Below are positions 36,389-49,043 of a DNA stretch of 64,000 bases, piece after piece (position 1 is the stretch's first letter; every line of letters begins with the position of its first letter). Under the pieces are notes generated by a model. It was not told the DNA's origin, searched no databases, and saw only the letters and a program-made list of their open reading frames with translations. The translations under genes were made by a program, and so were the position numbers. This DNA is from Hippopus hippopus (taxonomy: Eukaryota; Mollusca; Bivalvia; Cardiida; Cardiidae). The DNA lies in NCBI GenBank assembly GCA_946811185.2, contig OX328096.1:71299345-71363344 (forward strand). The letters are read 5' to 3'.

Positions 36389-37994
36389 ATTATCTGAGAG
36401 CCCAAAATACAGAGCAATCAACAAACAAACAAACAAAATGGGCAAAAAATACTCCAAGGTTAGAGAAATATGAATACAACCTCCTCCCCTAATATAGAAA
36501 TGAGTAAATTATTACATCCGCAAGTCATTAAAGCCAAAGCAGGCAAAAAAATGAACAACTGTTTCAGTGTTACAGCATGTGGAAGTGTCCTTTAGCAAGA
36601 CACTTCAGAGCCTTGCATAGTACCAGAAATGCATGAATAAGTGAATTTTCATCACAGTAAAACTAAAACAACTCATTGAAAGCACATTTAGCACTACAAA
36701 AACAACACCTGGGATATTCCTGCCCCCCCCCCCCCTTTCTTTGAATTGAGCCCCCTTATTTTCCAAATTTAAACCAAAATTTAAATGTTTGTCTTCTTTT
36801 ATTCTGTTGTAAGGGGGCAAGTGACCCCCTTATAAAAACGTCAATTTAAAACCCTGCAAGACCACTTTAAATGGTCTCAGAGGTCGTCTCTTAATGCAGG
36901 TTTCACTGTCATTGCAATTTTTTTTTTCAATTAAATAAGATTTTCTGATGGTATAATTCAATGTTTACTTGCATTTTACCTGCACAAACAGAACTGCACC
37001 TGAACTTTGAAGGGTTTTCAATGAAAAATAGTTAAAATAACAATTATTTCCACATTTTGACCTTCAAATGAACATATATGATAATTTGCACATTTTTTTA
37101 AATCCATAAAATCCATGATATTATTTCACAACTATAGATTTAGATTAATACACTATATTTTTCCTTACATTTTACCACAAAGCACTTTTGATAGAAACCA
37201 CAGGTGATATTCATAAATACTGAATTTCACTGTTATTTTCTTAACATGCTGCTTACCAGCATTTTCTCCTTTTCTCACAATGTTTTCAAAAGACTTTTTT
37301 CCCAGGGTTGTTAAAACCCGGGATTGTTTGGTAAAAGATTAAGACAGAAAGAAACATTTGTTGCTTTTCAGGCACAAATTGGAATTTTAACTCTTTACCA
37401 AACGACATAATTTTAGACTCATCTACATTGGAAACATTTACAGACAACAAAATTAATGTGACTCAAAAATTAAAACTTGTTTTGGGAAAGGTAGAAAACA
37501 TTGTGGGAAAAGAAAAAAATGCTGGTCACCAGCTTACCAGCATTTTCTCCTTTTCCCACAATGTTTTCAGAAGGCTTCTTTCTCAGGGTCGTGAAAACCC
37601 GGAATTGTTTGGTAAAGGGTTAATTAATAGCCTACAGTGTTAAGAGGATCTTCACACAAGTGACAACAATTTTTCTTCTGTTCGAAACATTCATAAGACC
37701 AAGTAAATGCCACATTTAGCCTTACTGATTTTCATGCCTTTTATGAGAACTATCAAACTTGAATTAATTGCACTGTTTTAGTCTGAGAAAGTGATCTAGA
37801 TGGAAAGCATAATCATAAAGTGATCAACCATAAGTAATTACAACCGCAAACAAAATTAGACGTTAGATGCACAGACAGACAGATGGACAGTGCCTATTAC
37901 CATATCCCCCTCTGATATCTGGTAGGGGTTGAAAAATATGACCTATGAACAAGTATAAAGATTGAAAATATTTATTTTACCTCACTCTTTCCAG
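36389..37994. other. Intron-like gap with MITE copies
   Basis: A poly-C run (about 36725) and hairpin MITEs at about 37240-37350 and 37385-37625. The second has the core GTGGGAAAAGAAAAAAATGC, then CTGGTCACCAGCTTACCAGC, that is, an extra 11-bp piece in the loop. Confidence 0.5.
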
Positions 37995-39115
37995 AATGGA
38001 TGAATGAAGCAGGCTATGAGAACGTAATCTTTGAATACTTGCCTGTTAAAGAACTAGACCAGCTTCTGCAAAGATTCTATACAGCCGCAAGAACCAAAGA
38101 GGGCAAGGAATATTCAAAATCAGCACTAGTTGGGTTGAGGGCAGCTCTCAACCGATATCTGACAACTCCACCGATCTCGAGAAATATAAATCTTATGAAA
38201 GATAGAGAGTTTCTACAATCAAATCAGGTTCTGTCTGGTCTTGTCAAGCACCTTAAAAGAGAAGGAAAGGATAAAAGTTGCCACAAGGAACCGATCTGTG
38301 AAGAAGATCTAAATAAATTATATTCATCAGGCCTGTTCTCACTACAAAGTCCTAATACCTTAAAAAATAAAGTTTTGTTTGATATTATCAGTCAATTTGG
38401 CCGAAGAGGTCAAGAGGGGTTGAGAAATTTGACCAAACACTCATTTATTTCTAAAGTTGATGCAAAAGGGCGTAAGTATGTAACATTGACCTACAATGAA
38501 TCTGATAAAACACATCATGGTATTGATTGTAAAGAGGAAATTAAGGAACCAAGAATGTATGAAAATGAAGGTGAATTTTGCCCTGTAAAATCATATGAGA
38601 AATACCTGTCCAAGTTGAATCCTTTTTGTGAGGTGTTCTTCCAAAGGCCCCTTGATAAAATTTCTGAAGATTCTACGGTGTGGTATGCTAATAGAGCGTT
38701 GGGGGTGAATACTTTAGCTTCGTTTATGTCCAGGATGTCTCAAAAAGCATCTTTGAGCAGGAGATACACAAATCACTGCATCAGGGCTCGTGTTACAAGC
38801 ACATTGCATGAGCAAGGGTTCTCAAGCAGAGAAATTATGTCCGTTACTGGCCACAGGAATGTGGCTAGTTTAGCATCATACATTAAACCAAGTGAAGATG
38901 AGAGGGAGCGCTTGAGTAGGGCTCTCTGTCCATCTTCATCAAGCAATAGAGTCCCAGCATTGACAATTACTCCACCCACTCCAAATCCAATTTCAGACTC
39001 GATACCGACCAATTTTGATGTAAATCTACAACACGAAAAGTCACTCGATATCCACATGTTTACCGGCAATATCTCAAGTAGTTCTATCACTGTCAATATA
39101 TATCAAAAACAGTAA
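37995..39115 (+). CDS. Crypton-type tyrosine recombinase (DUF3504-like), C-terminal exon
   Basis: The open frame runs from an acceptor (CTCTTTCCAG at 37985-37994) to TAA at 39115, about 373 codons. An N-terminal helical part (LPVKELDQLLQRFYTAAR, SALVGLRAALNRYL) matches the SAM-like DNA-binding part of Crypton recombinases. The catalytic core is visible: Arg in FGRRGQEGLRNL, His-x-x-Arg in NHCIRAR, His in VTGHRN and the nucleophile Tyr in LASYIK. A serine/proline-rich tail follows. Genes such as ZMYM2 and KCTD1 carry domesticated relatives. With all active-site residues kept it may be a live Crypton or a domesticated gene. The ATG at 38000 is probably internal to an exon, since the frame continues upstream to the splice site. 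Confidence 0.78.
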
Positions 39116-39481
39116 TTATCGTTGAATACTTCGGTTTTCCTTCCTTTTTGCTAGTAGAGTGTAGCGGAAACGTTGTCCTTGACCTCACTTCAAGTTTTCA
39201 ATTTTAACATGTTCAGTTCAGTATATCTAAATGTATTTTTTTTTTGTCGTTCGAAATGGAAAAAATATATAAATAATAAAAAGGTGAATAATTTGTGTTG
39301 TGTTTCATGCCCAAGGTTTTGCTGAATTAAAGATTTATTTTTACACTGGGCAGTAGGGTTTTGTTTTGGTTAGTAACTGGAACAGCCGTGGTATATTCAA
39401 GGGAATTAATCCGCATCACCTTTGTGTATAATAAGTATGAACTTGTTTCCCTTTAATCAAGTGTTTATCATGTTAGAATCA
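39116..39481. other. 3' flank of the recombinase ORF
   Basis: AATAAAAAGG near 39276 and ATTAAAGAT near 39327 are possible polyadenylation signals. No ORF. Confidence 0.4.
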
Positions 39482-39650
39482 AAATAATCTTCTTTCTATC
39501 GTGGTTTATCGTTCAATAAACCACGTTGTGAGTTATGAGGCGCAATGAATAAACCACTCGGGCTATCGCCCTTGTGGTTTATTTATTGCGCCTAATAACT
39601 CACAACTGTGGTTTATTGAACGATAAACCACGATAGAAAGAAGATTATTT
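39482..39650. repeat. 169-bp near-perfect palindrome
   Basis: Arms 39482-39562 and 39569-39650 pair with about four mismatches and one indel. They contain GTGGTTTATCGTTCAATAAA and AATAAACCAC, so each arm is itself a smaller hairpin. The centre is ACTCGGGCTATCGCCC. A shorter inverted pair (ACGGAATCCTGAT / ATCAGGATTCCGT) flanks it at 39675-39761. Confidence 0.9.
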
Positions 39651-41160
39651 CTTAAGTGAATTTACTGATTAATACGGAATCCTGATAGAATGTGACAAAA
39701 ACTCAAATTGTTGCATGTAGAGACATGCGGGAATTTGGGTGGCCCCATCAGGATTCCGTATGCAACAGTCGACGAGTCCAGGTAACGGTGATTCGCATGG
39801 ACAAAACGTTCAAACACTGCATTCCACAACGTTCCGAAACTGTTTGAGGTACTTCTGGCCTAAATTGGGTACCTATCGGGAAGGAGAGTATGGGCTTGCA
39901 ACCTTCTTTGACGAAATCCCAAATTTTAACGACCCTTAAGGAGAAGGCTTTAGAAAATATTTTGGCAAAATGAGAAAATGCTAAAATTTTGTAGTCTAGT
40001 AAAGATTTAAAGTTTACAATGGATACAAAAGATTCCTTGAACATCTTTATTTTTACGGCAGCCCTTTTCAGAGAACAAATCGAAAAGTGATTTCAGCTAC
40101 AAATTAGCCACAAGGCGTAATATTTGATGATATTTCCTTCCGAAACGCAGGGAATCAAAATCAGGTATTATATTCTCCATTGTTTCTGTAAGTGGCTTCA
40201 AACTTGATTGTTCGACACCTATTATAATAATATGGTATGGTTTAAATTGACTTAATTTTAATATTATTGTTTTTAGCCATTATTTAGCCTTTAATTATGT
40301 ACTGAACGGGCTGTACATACACTTGTGTTTCATACTTTTGAAGCCACTTCATTACCTGATGTTTTCGTCTGTTTAATATATAACATACATAACTATGTCT
40401 ACAAACAATTACTTCGTCTATACTTAAACGTCTATATTGCGTCAGTTGTACATGCACAAAAATTTCAAATCAAAGACGCAGTTCTGGTATCATGAATTTT
40501 TGCAGTAATTATATATGTAAATTTAGGAATGAAATACACATGTTATTTAAGATTTATGAACGTTTTATTTTATATAGTTCTACTAAAAACGTCATTTTGT
40601 TAAAGCTTTACGAAGTGACATACTATGGCCGTAACACTATATAAATAAATAAATATAACGATCCATCTGGATTATGTTCTCTGTTGTTTAGACGAGCGAA
40701 GCTAGTCTATAGACATCCAGATTGACCAAGATTCAATGCAAACAACAGTAACAACAAACCCCCACAGCTGCCCTACTGCCTTACAGAAAACATTTTTTTT
40801 TCTGTTATAAATCTTAATTCTGCTATATGTGACAATTTTGACAATTGCCAATACATCTCTACCATCCCCATTTGAACGCGTCTCTTTCCAAAGCAATAGT
40901 CTGAACAATATGTCATTGATAAGGTACATGATGTTTGCTTATGTAAATTAAGTGACACATGCAAATTAGGCTCATATCGCTTATTCCTTCACCATTGTAA
41001 GATTATGAATGAATCTGAAATTTGAAACATCTAAGAAACTAGCAGCGAATCCCAGCTACATTAATCATCACTGGACAGGGAACCCTTATCATTCGTTCAT
41101 TCACTCATTATTTAGATCATTGCTTACTATTAAACTATTCTGTTACACTGTAATTTTACA
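39651..41160. other. No gene; partial MITE
   Basis: A fragment of the hairpin MITE lies at about 39925-40010 (TTTTAACGACCCTTAAGGAG). No ORF is convincing. Confidence 0.45.
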
Positions 41161-41164
41161 TCTT

Positions 41165-41390
41165 GTATATTCACCCTTTACCACAAAATTCCGAGTTTTA
41201 ACGACACTGGGGAAGAAGCTCTTTCAAAACATTTTAGGAAAATGATAAAATGCTGGCAACCAGCATTTTCTATTTTCCCAAAATGTTTTTGCCCTTTTAG
41301 TACCAGTTTCATCAACTGAGCAACATTTAATGTGTGGTCTGCAACAGATTTGAATTTGGACTTTTCGTTTTTCAAAGAGTTAAATGGTTA
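41165..41390. repeat. Hairpin MITE copy (CTGG family)
   Basis: CCCTTTACCACAAAATTCCG start, core AAAATGCTGGCAACCAGCAT, end AAAGAGTTAAATGG. Confidence 0.75.
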
Positions 41391-41531
41391 ACTATTTCAT
41401 CTTGTGCTATTGATTAACTACGATCAAATTGAAGTTCAACCCTTGACCTGAAAGAGTTAAATGGTTAACTATTTCATCTTGTGCTATTGATTAACTACGA
41501 TCAAATTGAAGATAAACCCTTGACCTGTTTT
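41380..41531. repeat. Tandem duplication, 2 x about 77 bp
   Basis: Both copies begin GTTAAATGGTTAACTATTTC and end CCCTTGACCTG. The unit starts inside the end of the adjacent MITE. Confidence 0.85.
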
Positions 41532-42341
41532 AAAAAAAAGTGGAATGAAACTTTCAAGCCGTTGGTCAAAACCTGAATATTGATAGGTATTTCAACGGTA
41601 TATTTAGGAGGAAAACATCCACTCCAGATCTAAGATCAGACTGCACGTTCCGTGCACTCTGATCTTACTCTACGCTGTCGGCAAAATGTCATTAAGTAGC
41701 GCTTAGCAGCCTAGAGGTTGATAGAACTCTACGTATTCAATTATATCTTGAAGACACTTTCACATTACATGCTGTCACACGTAAAAAACATACTTGGACT
41801 TACATGTACTTCATGGTCTTTGTTTGTTTGTTTGTTTCGTTTCGTTTTTTGTTTGTTGGTTTTTTTTTTGTTTTTTTTTCAATGAATTGTGAAAATGGAA
41901 GACGTTTAACCTACATGTATGAATTGAGTTAATACTAATCTTCCGGGGCAGCTAGAAAAAATTATAAGGTCTTGTTAGTTAAATTTTACTGGACCTCTAA
42001 AAGACAATGAGGAACAAGAAAAAGAGTGTGGATTCTTATTATGAATTGGTGACAAAGGTCAGGATATTCGCCACACCTGGACAGACATTTCTGATGATGA
42101 TAATAAACGATTGGATACGTCTTATTCTCGATTCCGTAATTAGTGCAACGAAAATTAACCAGATATTTGCACGATATCAACTGTAAAAGAAATAAAAAAC
42201 AAAGAAAAAACAAATGACACATTCGTCACATGCCTATAATTAAAGGCAAAGATTGCAATTTTACCAAAGTGGGTGAAATGATATGTGATAGAAATTTCAC
42301 CTAGAAGTAAACTCTAGAAAGTTTTCAAATAATCAAATTAA
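41532..42341. other. No gene; short repeats
   Basis: A GATC inverted-repeat element at about 41615-41690 and a T-rich GTTT run at 41820-41880. The ORF at 41986-42222 is unsupported. Confidence 0.45.
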
Positions 42342-42625
42342 TATGAGCCATGCTCTGGTAAATGGAGGCTAAAAGCTTCTCCGTTATCCATGGTACAAAG
42401 CAAGTCATCATATACTCGTACTTATTGATCCACAATATCCACATCTCGTAAAAAACGACAGATTCATGAGCTAGACTTCTCCTTGTACATACAAAAAAAA
42501 AAAAAAAAAATGACCAAAAAAGCGATAAGTTTTGGCCCAAGTTAGCCTGCGCGGACTGCGATACTTTTACGTTCATTACTTTTCGAACATGCATTATGCT
42601 CCCTTTTTACAGAGCATGGCTCATA
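42342..42625. repeat. GAGCCATGCTC-family MITE
   Basis: Terminal GAGCCATGCTCTG / CAGAGCATGGCTC, with an inner TTAGCCTGCGCGGACTGCG partly deleted on its right arm. Confidence 0.75.
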
Positions 42626-43740
42626 TATTCTTTGCTTGCTTTTTTTTTTTCAAATTCAAAAACAAGTCGAAAAACAGAAATTTTTTCATGGTTTTTCCTA
42701 TTTTGACAAGTAAATAGCCAAGAGTGGTGGGTAAAGTCAATGGATTGTACTGGATCCAGATTGGACTGGATTATACTTATAAACCTGAATAAAACAGTGG
42801 AACTGGAACAGACTCAGTAGCCGAATTTGACAATTTTTCTTCCATCTTGTGTAGACCAACCAAGTTTTATCTTTACCATAGCAACTTGTTTCAAATTCGC
42901 TCGCCTGTCAGTACTCTCAGTACTTTGATTTTGTTCTAGTCTTGGAGCCGCTTATCATGCCTTATAGCAGAGTGCAAAAACAACTTCCAAATGTAAACAT
43001 AAGCGCCATGAAAAAAAATATGCATTAGCACAATATTTTACAAGTTGCACTTAAAGAGAAAAGTCAACAAGGGTCTGCTTCTAGGTGTTTAAATGTTGCA
43101 ATTTAGCGATCGAAATTAGCGATTCATAGTTGAGGTATTTAATCTTTTCAGCCGCGAATATCTTAGCTCGACCTCTTTCTACATCTAAAACTACAATCCA
43201 TCGAAACTCCGAGAGGTTTTCATCTTAAAGGCTTGACCAAACATGAGGACAGTGTAGATCCAAGATCAGACTGCACTCTGATGGCTCTCGATTCTGTTTC
43301 CTGGGAACTACACCAGTGCTCACGCCGAACATGTGGGCCAATGAGCAATTCCAAAGTTGAAGCGTTCAGTTTGATCTTGATCTATGCAGTAGACAAAATC
43401 TCCTGTTTTCGACTTTTGCGATGAAAGAATTAAGACAACAAACTTTGAAATCCATCCCTTTACCACACAGTCTAGTGTTTCAACGACCCTGGTATTGAAG
43501 TCTTTTGAAAACGTTGTAGGAAAAGGAGAAAATGTCAGAAATCAGCATTTTTAATATATCAAAACAATTTCATTATTTGATCTATTTTTGATTTTGTTGT
43601 CCACAATTTGGACCAGTGTAGAATTATGCAGTTTGGTAAAGAGTTATTATACATTATTCTGAATAAAGTATCAATGGTTCCTGCTCTGTCTAAGCTCAGT
43701 GCTAGACCGATTACTTCTAGACTTTACAATACATTTCAAT
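42626..43740. other. No gene; MITE and short repeats
   Basis: A GATC-type element at about 43245-43430 and a hairpin MITE at about 43455-43650 with a partly deleted core. Confidence 0.45.
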
Positions 43741-44029
43741 AATTCAAACAAGGGAGCAGAACATGGTGCATCCATAGTTCCTGCTCCCTCAAGCTAAGTG
43801 CTAGACTGGCTACTGTTTAACTTTACAATAAAATTCGAGAATACAAACAAGGAGGAAGAATGAAAGGCAGAATTATCAGTACTCCTAATCGCTATACATA
43901 TAGATTATCAAAAAGACAATATCTGTCTCTTCGAAATTTGTCCTATGCTTTACTAAGCAAAAAGTAACTCGTCGAAATTCGATAATTCAAAAAATAGAAA
44001 TGTCCGATACTTCGAAATTTGTCTTAATT

Positions 44030-45670
44030 CTTCACTAGGCAACAAAATGACTTGTTCAAATTGAAAGCATTTGCAGGTGACTAATTAGATGTAGCTCAAA
44101 TGGCTCGATGTGCCTTTGAAATCGACAGAAAACATAGTTGGAAAAGAAGAAATCGCTGGTTACCAGCCTTTTTTTTTTTTCCTTTTCTAACAATGTTTTG
44201 CAAGCTTTCGTGTTCATTTAAGGGATGAATTTGTTGATTGTATGGTGTTTAACGCCGTTTTCAGAATTATTTCAGTTATATCGCGGAGGCTAGTGCACCT
44301 TTCACTGCATTTCTGGAATTTCTTTCTACGAGTGCTTCACGCACTGTTCTTTCCAAGCCACTGGCTGCTTTCTCTGATAATCTTCGTCAAAACAATGATC
44401 TAAGGTAAAAGAGGAATAAACACTGTCGCAATGTCCATCACAATCCTCGGAAAGAATTTCCCGAGCTGGGTATTCCAACCAGCCACCTTTGGTTTAAAGC
44501 CCTTACAAGTACGTTATCAACTGAGCTACTGTGCTCGCCAGGGTTGTACCTTAAAATCTTCATAAATCTTTGACGCGCAAGCCAAGTAATTCGATTGAAT
44601 CTTTGTCTGTCCAGATCAACAGAAAATATTCGTACATGAACACCAAATTGCGTTAACACTGTATTTAAATATGGCCGAGCTGGGAGTTCAAATTGGTGAT
44701 CCCCTGGTTTCAAGTTCTGAACGTTACCCGTAAGCTACCATACTTGCCAGGGTTGTATTTAAAAATCTCCGTAAATCTTTGATGGGCAGGCCCAAGTAAT
44801 TCGAATTTATAATTTATGTCTGTACAGAACCACGGAAAATTCCTTGTACATACATTAACCCTTTACCAAGAATCCTGAGTTTTAACGACCCTGAGAAAAA
44901 AACCTGTTGTAAACATTGTTGGAAAAGGAGAAAATGCTGGTAACCAGCATTTTCTCCTTTTTCCGCAATATTTTCTACCCTATCAATAATAGAAATCAGA
45001 ATTTGAACAACACTAAAAGTATCATCTGCAAGTGCTTTCAATCTGGCCCAGTCTAAAATTTTGTCGTCTGGTAAAGAGTGAAAGTATGTTTAATCCGTAT
45101 TTAAAAATTAAGAGTGTACGACCCTTAGGAATAAGGATTCTGAAAATAATGTAGAAAAAGGAGGGACTTCTAATACAATCATTTTCTTCTTTTCAAAAAG
45201 CATTTTCCACTCTGTGAGAGAAAAATCTCACTATAAGCCGAGGCAGAGTTTTTTTGTAGTCTGCAAAAATGCTTTTAATTTAGATAAGTCTTAGATAATT
45301 TTGACGCCTGACAGAACGATAAACAAATCGTGACTTTCAAGTACGTACTGCGTACTTGGCTAAATAAATGACTTCTTCATTGCAAAATCATACAGAGCTC
45401 TGAATACTTATGAGCATTGCTAAATGATGAAAGAAAAGTACTGCTGCACAATTTTCTACATTCCTGTTTGTCTAACTCTTTACCAGGTAACACAATTGTA
45501 GACCGACTGAAAATGAAAATATTTCCAGGCGACATTTTCAGGTTAGTTCAAATGATAATGTTTGTCTTTAGAACTGTGGAAAACATTGTTGAAAAAGGAG
45601 GAAATGCAGGTTTTTAAAAGCCTCTATCCTGACGGTCGTTAAAACAGGGGATTATCTGGTAAAAAGTTAA
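44030..45670. repeat. MITE/SINE block upstream of C1q gene A
   Basis: Hairpin MITEs at about 44030-44220, 44855-45075, 45110-45310 and 45475-45670, and a minus-strand SINE at about 44225-44545 with a second tRNA-like segment to 44820. No gene. Confidence 0.65.
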
Positions 45671-46179
45671 ACAATTAATTCGAGTGTATAGATAGGTGCC
45701 TATTGCAGCATTTGGTAATGCTCGAGATGAAGCTGTATTGACCACAATTACGAATACTTTGCACGTTCATATTTATCAAATGTTTTTTGTCACAAATTTA
45801 CGAAAGGCCAAATGGATAGACAGATAGACAGAGTATAGCTGAAATTACTATTCAGACCGCAAGTGAGTATTTTGTTCAACTGTTAGGCAGCCTACCAAAA
45901 GCACAGCTGGTGAAGGGGGAATGTGCATTCCTGCTTCTCACGATGTATTTTTCTACGGCTGTTAAATAAGATAAACTTTTAACCTATTTGAATAAACAAA
46001 CCTTAGGTTCCCATGTTCCTAAGGATGCACTTTAAATCAATCAAAAAACATGTGGCAAATACAGCAAACCCCAGAATCATTTGTTATCAGCCGCTCGAAG
46101 GTCTACAATCTCAAAGTAAACAGGAATATTAAATATTACCTATATTGCACTCATAGTTTAATTGTTCATTATGGAAGTT

Positions 46180-46477
46180 ATGCAGTACTTTCTGATTGGA
46201 CTTTTCTCAGCCATCGTGTTTTTTGACAATGTGAGAGCGCTGCCAGCTGAGCCGGTATGTTCGAAATTCGATTATGAAATGAAAACACTCGAAGCAATGC
46301 TTCGAATCGAAAACCGTGCGGAGAAAATGATGGAGGAATTGAAATCTGTCCGAGAGTCTATGACGAAAGAGCTTGACAAAATCAAGAATTTAAAAGCTGA
46401 AGTTGAAAGAAAACAGACGGTAATGGAGAGCGAAATCACAGCTCTGAAGTCTGAAGTAGAAGAAAAAACAAAGCCAG
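46180..46477 (+). CDS. C1q-domain protein gene A, exon 1 (signal peptide and coiled coil)
   Basis: The start is taken at ATG 46180 (MQYFLIGLFSAIVFFDNVRA) because the upstream ATG at 46171 is absent from the paralogue. A signal peptide with likely cleavage after VRA is followed by about 75 residues of heptad-rich helix (MKTLEAMLRIENRAEKMMEE, KIKNLKAEVERKQ), the usual stalk for trimerising a C1q head. The exon ends at AAGCCAG|GTAAAA (46477/46478) in phase 1, matching the exon at 50657. The joined protein would be 229 residues, secreted. Confidence 0.85.
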
Positions 46478-48040
46478 GTAAAATTAAACCTTTCTACTTA
46501 TCTTTAGGTCACTTGTTAAGTCTTTACCAATCGACAAAATTTTAGCCTTGTCCAAATTAAAAGCATTTGCAGAGGGCAACTTCAGCATGGTTTAAATTAT
46601 GGGGTTTGTCTTTAAAGGGATACAAAACGTTTTGTGAATGGAAGAAAATGCTGGTTATTAGCATTTTTTCCTGTTCTCCACAATGTTTTCAAAAGCTTCC
46701 TTTTTCAGGGTCGTGTGGTCACTTACTAATAGTTTACCAAATAAACCGGTTTTAACGTCTCATAAGAAGAAGGCTTTTCATTACAGGCACTTTTTCTTTT
46801 GCCACCTTGCTTGAAATCGACTATTTAAAGACAAATATAACAATTTGAGCCAAAAGGGATTTTAAAGCGTCTGCTCTTCAAATGCTTTCGAGATGAACGA
46901 GTGTGATTGTTTTCGTCGGTTAAAGAGTTTAAAATGCGAAAAGTGTCTAAAACGTCGCTGTATTATTGTGTAGAATCTCAGTCATTCCAACATGAAAAAA
47001 TTAAAATAATTTGGTCATCTCCTTAAACACAAGAAGAAGAAGAAGAAGAAAAAAAAAAAAAAAAACATAGACTTGGAAAACCACAATGGCAATCAAACCT
47101 GCTCCTTCACTGTTTTTGTGAAGAACATTGATTTACATTTAACCTTTAGACTGCTTTATACAATAAATGAAAATTTATAGCAACTGGTAAAATGTCAAAT
47201 ACTACGATTCAAAAGTTCTTTGGCCGGAAGAATCTCACTGTAATGGGCAGTCCAAGATCGGGCTGTATGTTCATATCTCCTGTGATTGAACCTCCGCAAA
47301 AGCGGAAGGAGTCACGCTCAGAAGCCTCAGAGTTAAAAGCGCAAAACCGAAATGATCTGGTAATTGCTTGTATGTGTATGTCTAAATACTGACCTTTCGA
47401 TCGTCTTTTCAGTGATCCAAATTCAAGAGATAATTCGACCTTAAAGGTGTATTTTACGTATCACGCTGGGTCATTATCTTTCAATTTAAACTTCCAATTT
47501 CAACATATACATGTATTAGAACTAAACAATAATAGATGTCTATTGATGAAGTAATTCTACATTTGCGAACGTAGCGAAACTCATTTTGATTCGTGTATTG
47601 TTTGTCAAACCTTGAAATACACAAGAAAAGAGCAAATAACCACATGTACTAACTTTTAATGATTTTTATGGATATCATTTAAGTATTCCTTTTCAACAAT
47701 TCGAGTCAGAAAGAACATAATTTAAGCAAACCATCCCGTAATTTATTTACATCATAAAAATTACATAGTTTTTGGAAAAAAAATAAGTGTATGAGCTATG
47801 CTATTTGAAATGAGGATTTAATGCACCTGGAAAAAGTATCCACTGCACAGGCTGTCATGGGTTGAAACCTTTTGCTTTTTGTACATTATCTGCATATCCT
47901 TGGACCGTTCTACTCACTAATTCGGGTAGTTGTATGGCAAAATTGATGTTATGGATCCATAATCATGTAATGGCTTGCTCGGTATAGTGCATCATCCATT
48001 TGCCAGAGCTCCGCAAATATGTCTAGTATTTACTATTATA

Positions 48041-49043
48041 CGAGGGTTGTTCCATAAATTTGCAGAATTTGCCTGTAATTCCAATACGGAGAGTTGAATT
48101 TTAGAACAAAATACATCTAAAGAAACGTTATCTATACCTGATGCCTGGTTTAATTTTCAAAGAAATACATAAAACAGATAAAAATACATATAACTTTAAA
48201 GAAGAGTAGTAAGTGACACTTGAAGCACGCCGACGTTTACGTCACTTCGTCGAAACGTCAAAAATAAGCGTGCGATTAACTTTCTCTACATAGTCGCCCC
48301 CTGTTGCGGTGCACTTTCTATGTCTGTGTATCCACTGATGAAAAGTTACAGTAAACCAATCTTTGCTGAACTGTGCAATGAACTCCCTGGCTTTATTTTG
48401 CAGTACTTCTGATGATTCAAACCACTGACTTCTCACTTCATTTTTCAATTGTGGGAATAAACGAAAATCCATGGGTGCCAGGTCCGGACGATAGGGAGGA
48501 TGTGGGAGCCCTTTAAATCCCAAAAATGCAATGTAAAGCTTTGTGTCATACGCGAGGTGGGCGGGAGCATTAAAGTGGTGCAATATCCCATCCTCTAAAT
48601 CCTGCAGGAGAAAGTTTTTAAGTCCAACACAAAACTTAATGACAGAACGTAACTCAACGTCGTCAGCAGACGTTATTTTTTTTTCCGAAGTTATCACTGC
48701 AAATGTCTGCTGAGATGTAATTATCTGACGGAATGTTTTCAAATTCACCGGAAATGATGTCGAATAACGTTGATAACATCAGTCGCTTTCGCGCCAAAAT
48801 TGCACGCGGCTTTCATATTTTTATACATTTTCTAAAAAAAATTAAATGTCAAAATTTTGAATAGCATCAAGTCGCTCTACCTTGGTTGCTAAAGAAACCA
48901 AATTCTTTGATATACAACGGAAGAAAACAGGACAAAATTTGTCATTTACTTAAAATTATGTTAGGGTATAGTCTCTGAATGTGTGGTGTGAATGGAGTGT
49001 AAAACAAAGGCAATGATTCCGCGAAGTTATGGAACAGCCCTCG
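48041..49043 (-). mobile_element. Defective mariner-like element
   Basis: About 1.0 kb with terminal inverted repeats (left CGAGGGTTGTTCCATAAATT; right, as reverse complement, CGAGGGCTGTTCCATAACTT) and a TA duplication on both sides (48039-48040, 49044-49045). The paralogous unit B has the uninterrupted site CTATTATACCAGTTAGTT at about 61364-61380. Confidence 0.9.
48242..48748 (-). pseudogene. Mariner transposase, C-terminal fragment
   Basis: A 168-codon ORF with the mariner DDE-region signatures NAPAHLAYDTKLY and PHPPYRPDLAPMDFRLFPQL. The residue before NAPAH, an Asp in active mariners, is Phe here (HHFNAPAH), so the second catalytic acid is lost. The N-terminal DNA-binding half and first acid are missing. 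Inactive. Confidence 0.85.

Noticed and set aside
38000..38002. ATG 38000 as the true start of the recombinase
   Set aside because: The frame is open to a good splice acceptor just upstream, the context of the ATG is poor, and the family has more sequence N-terminal to this point.
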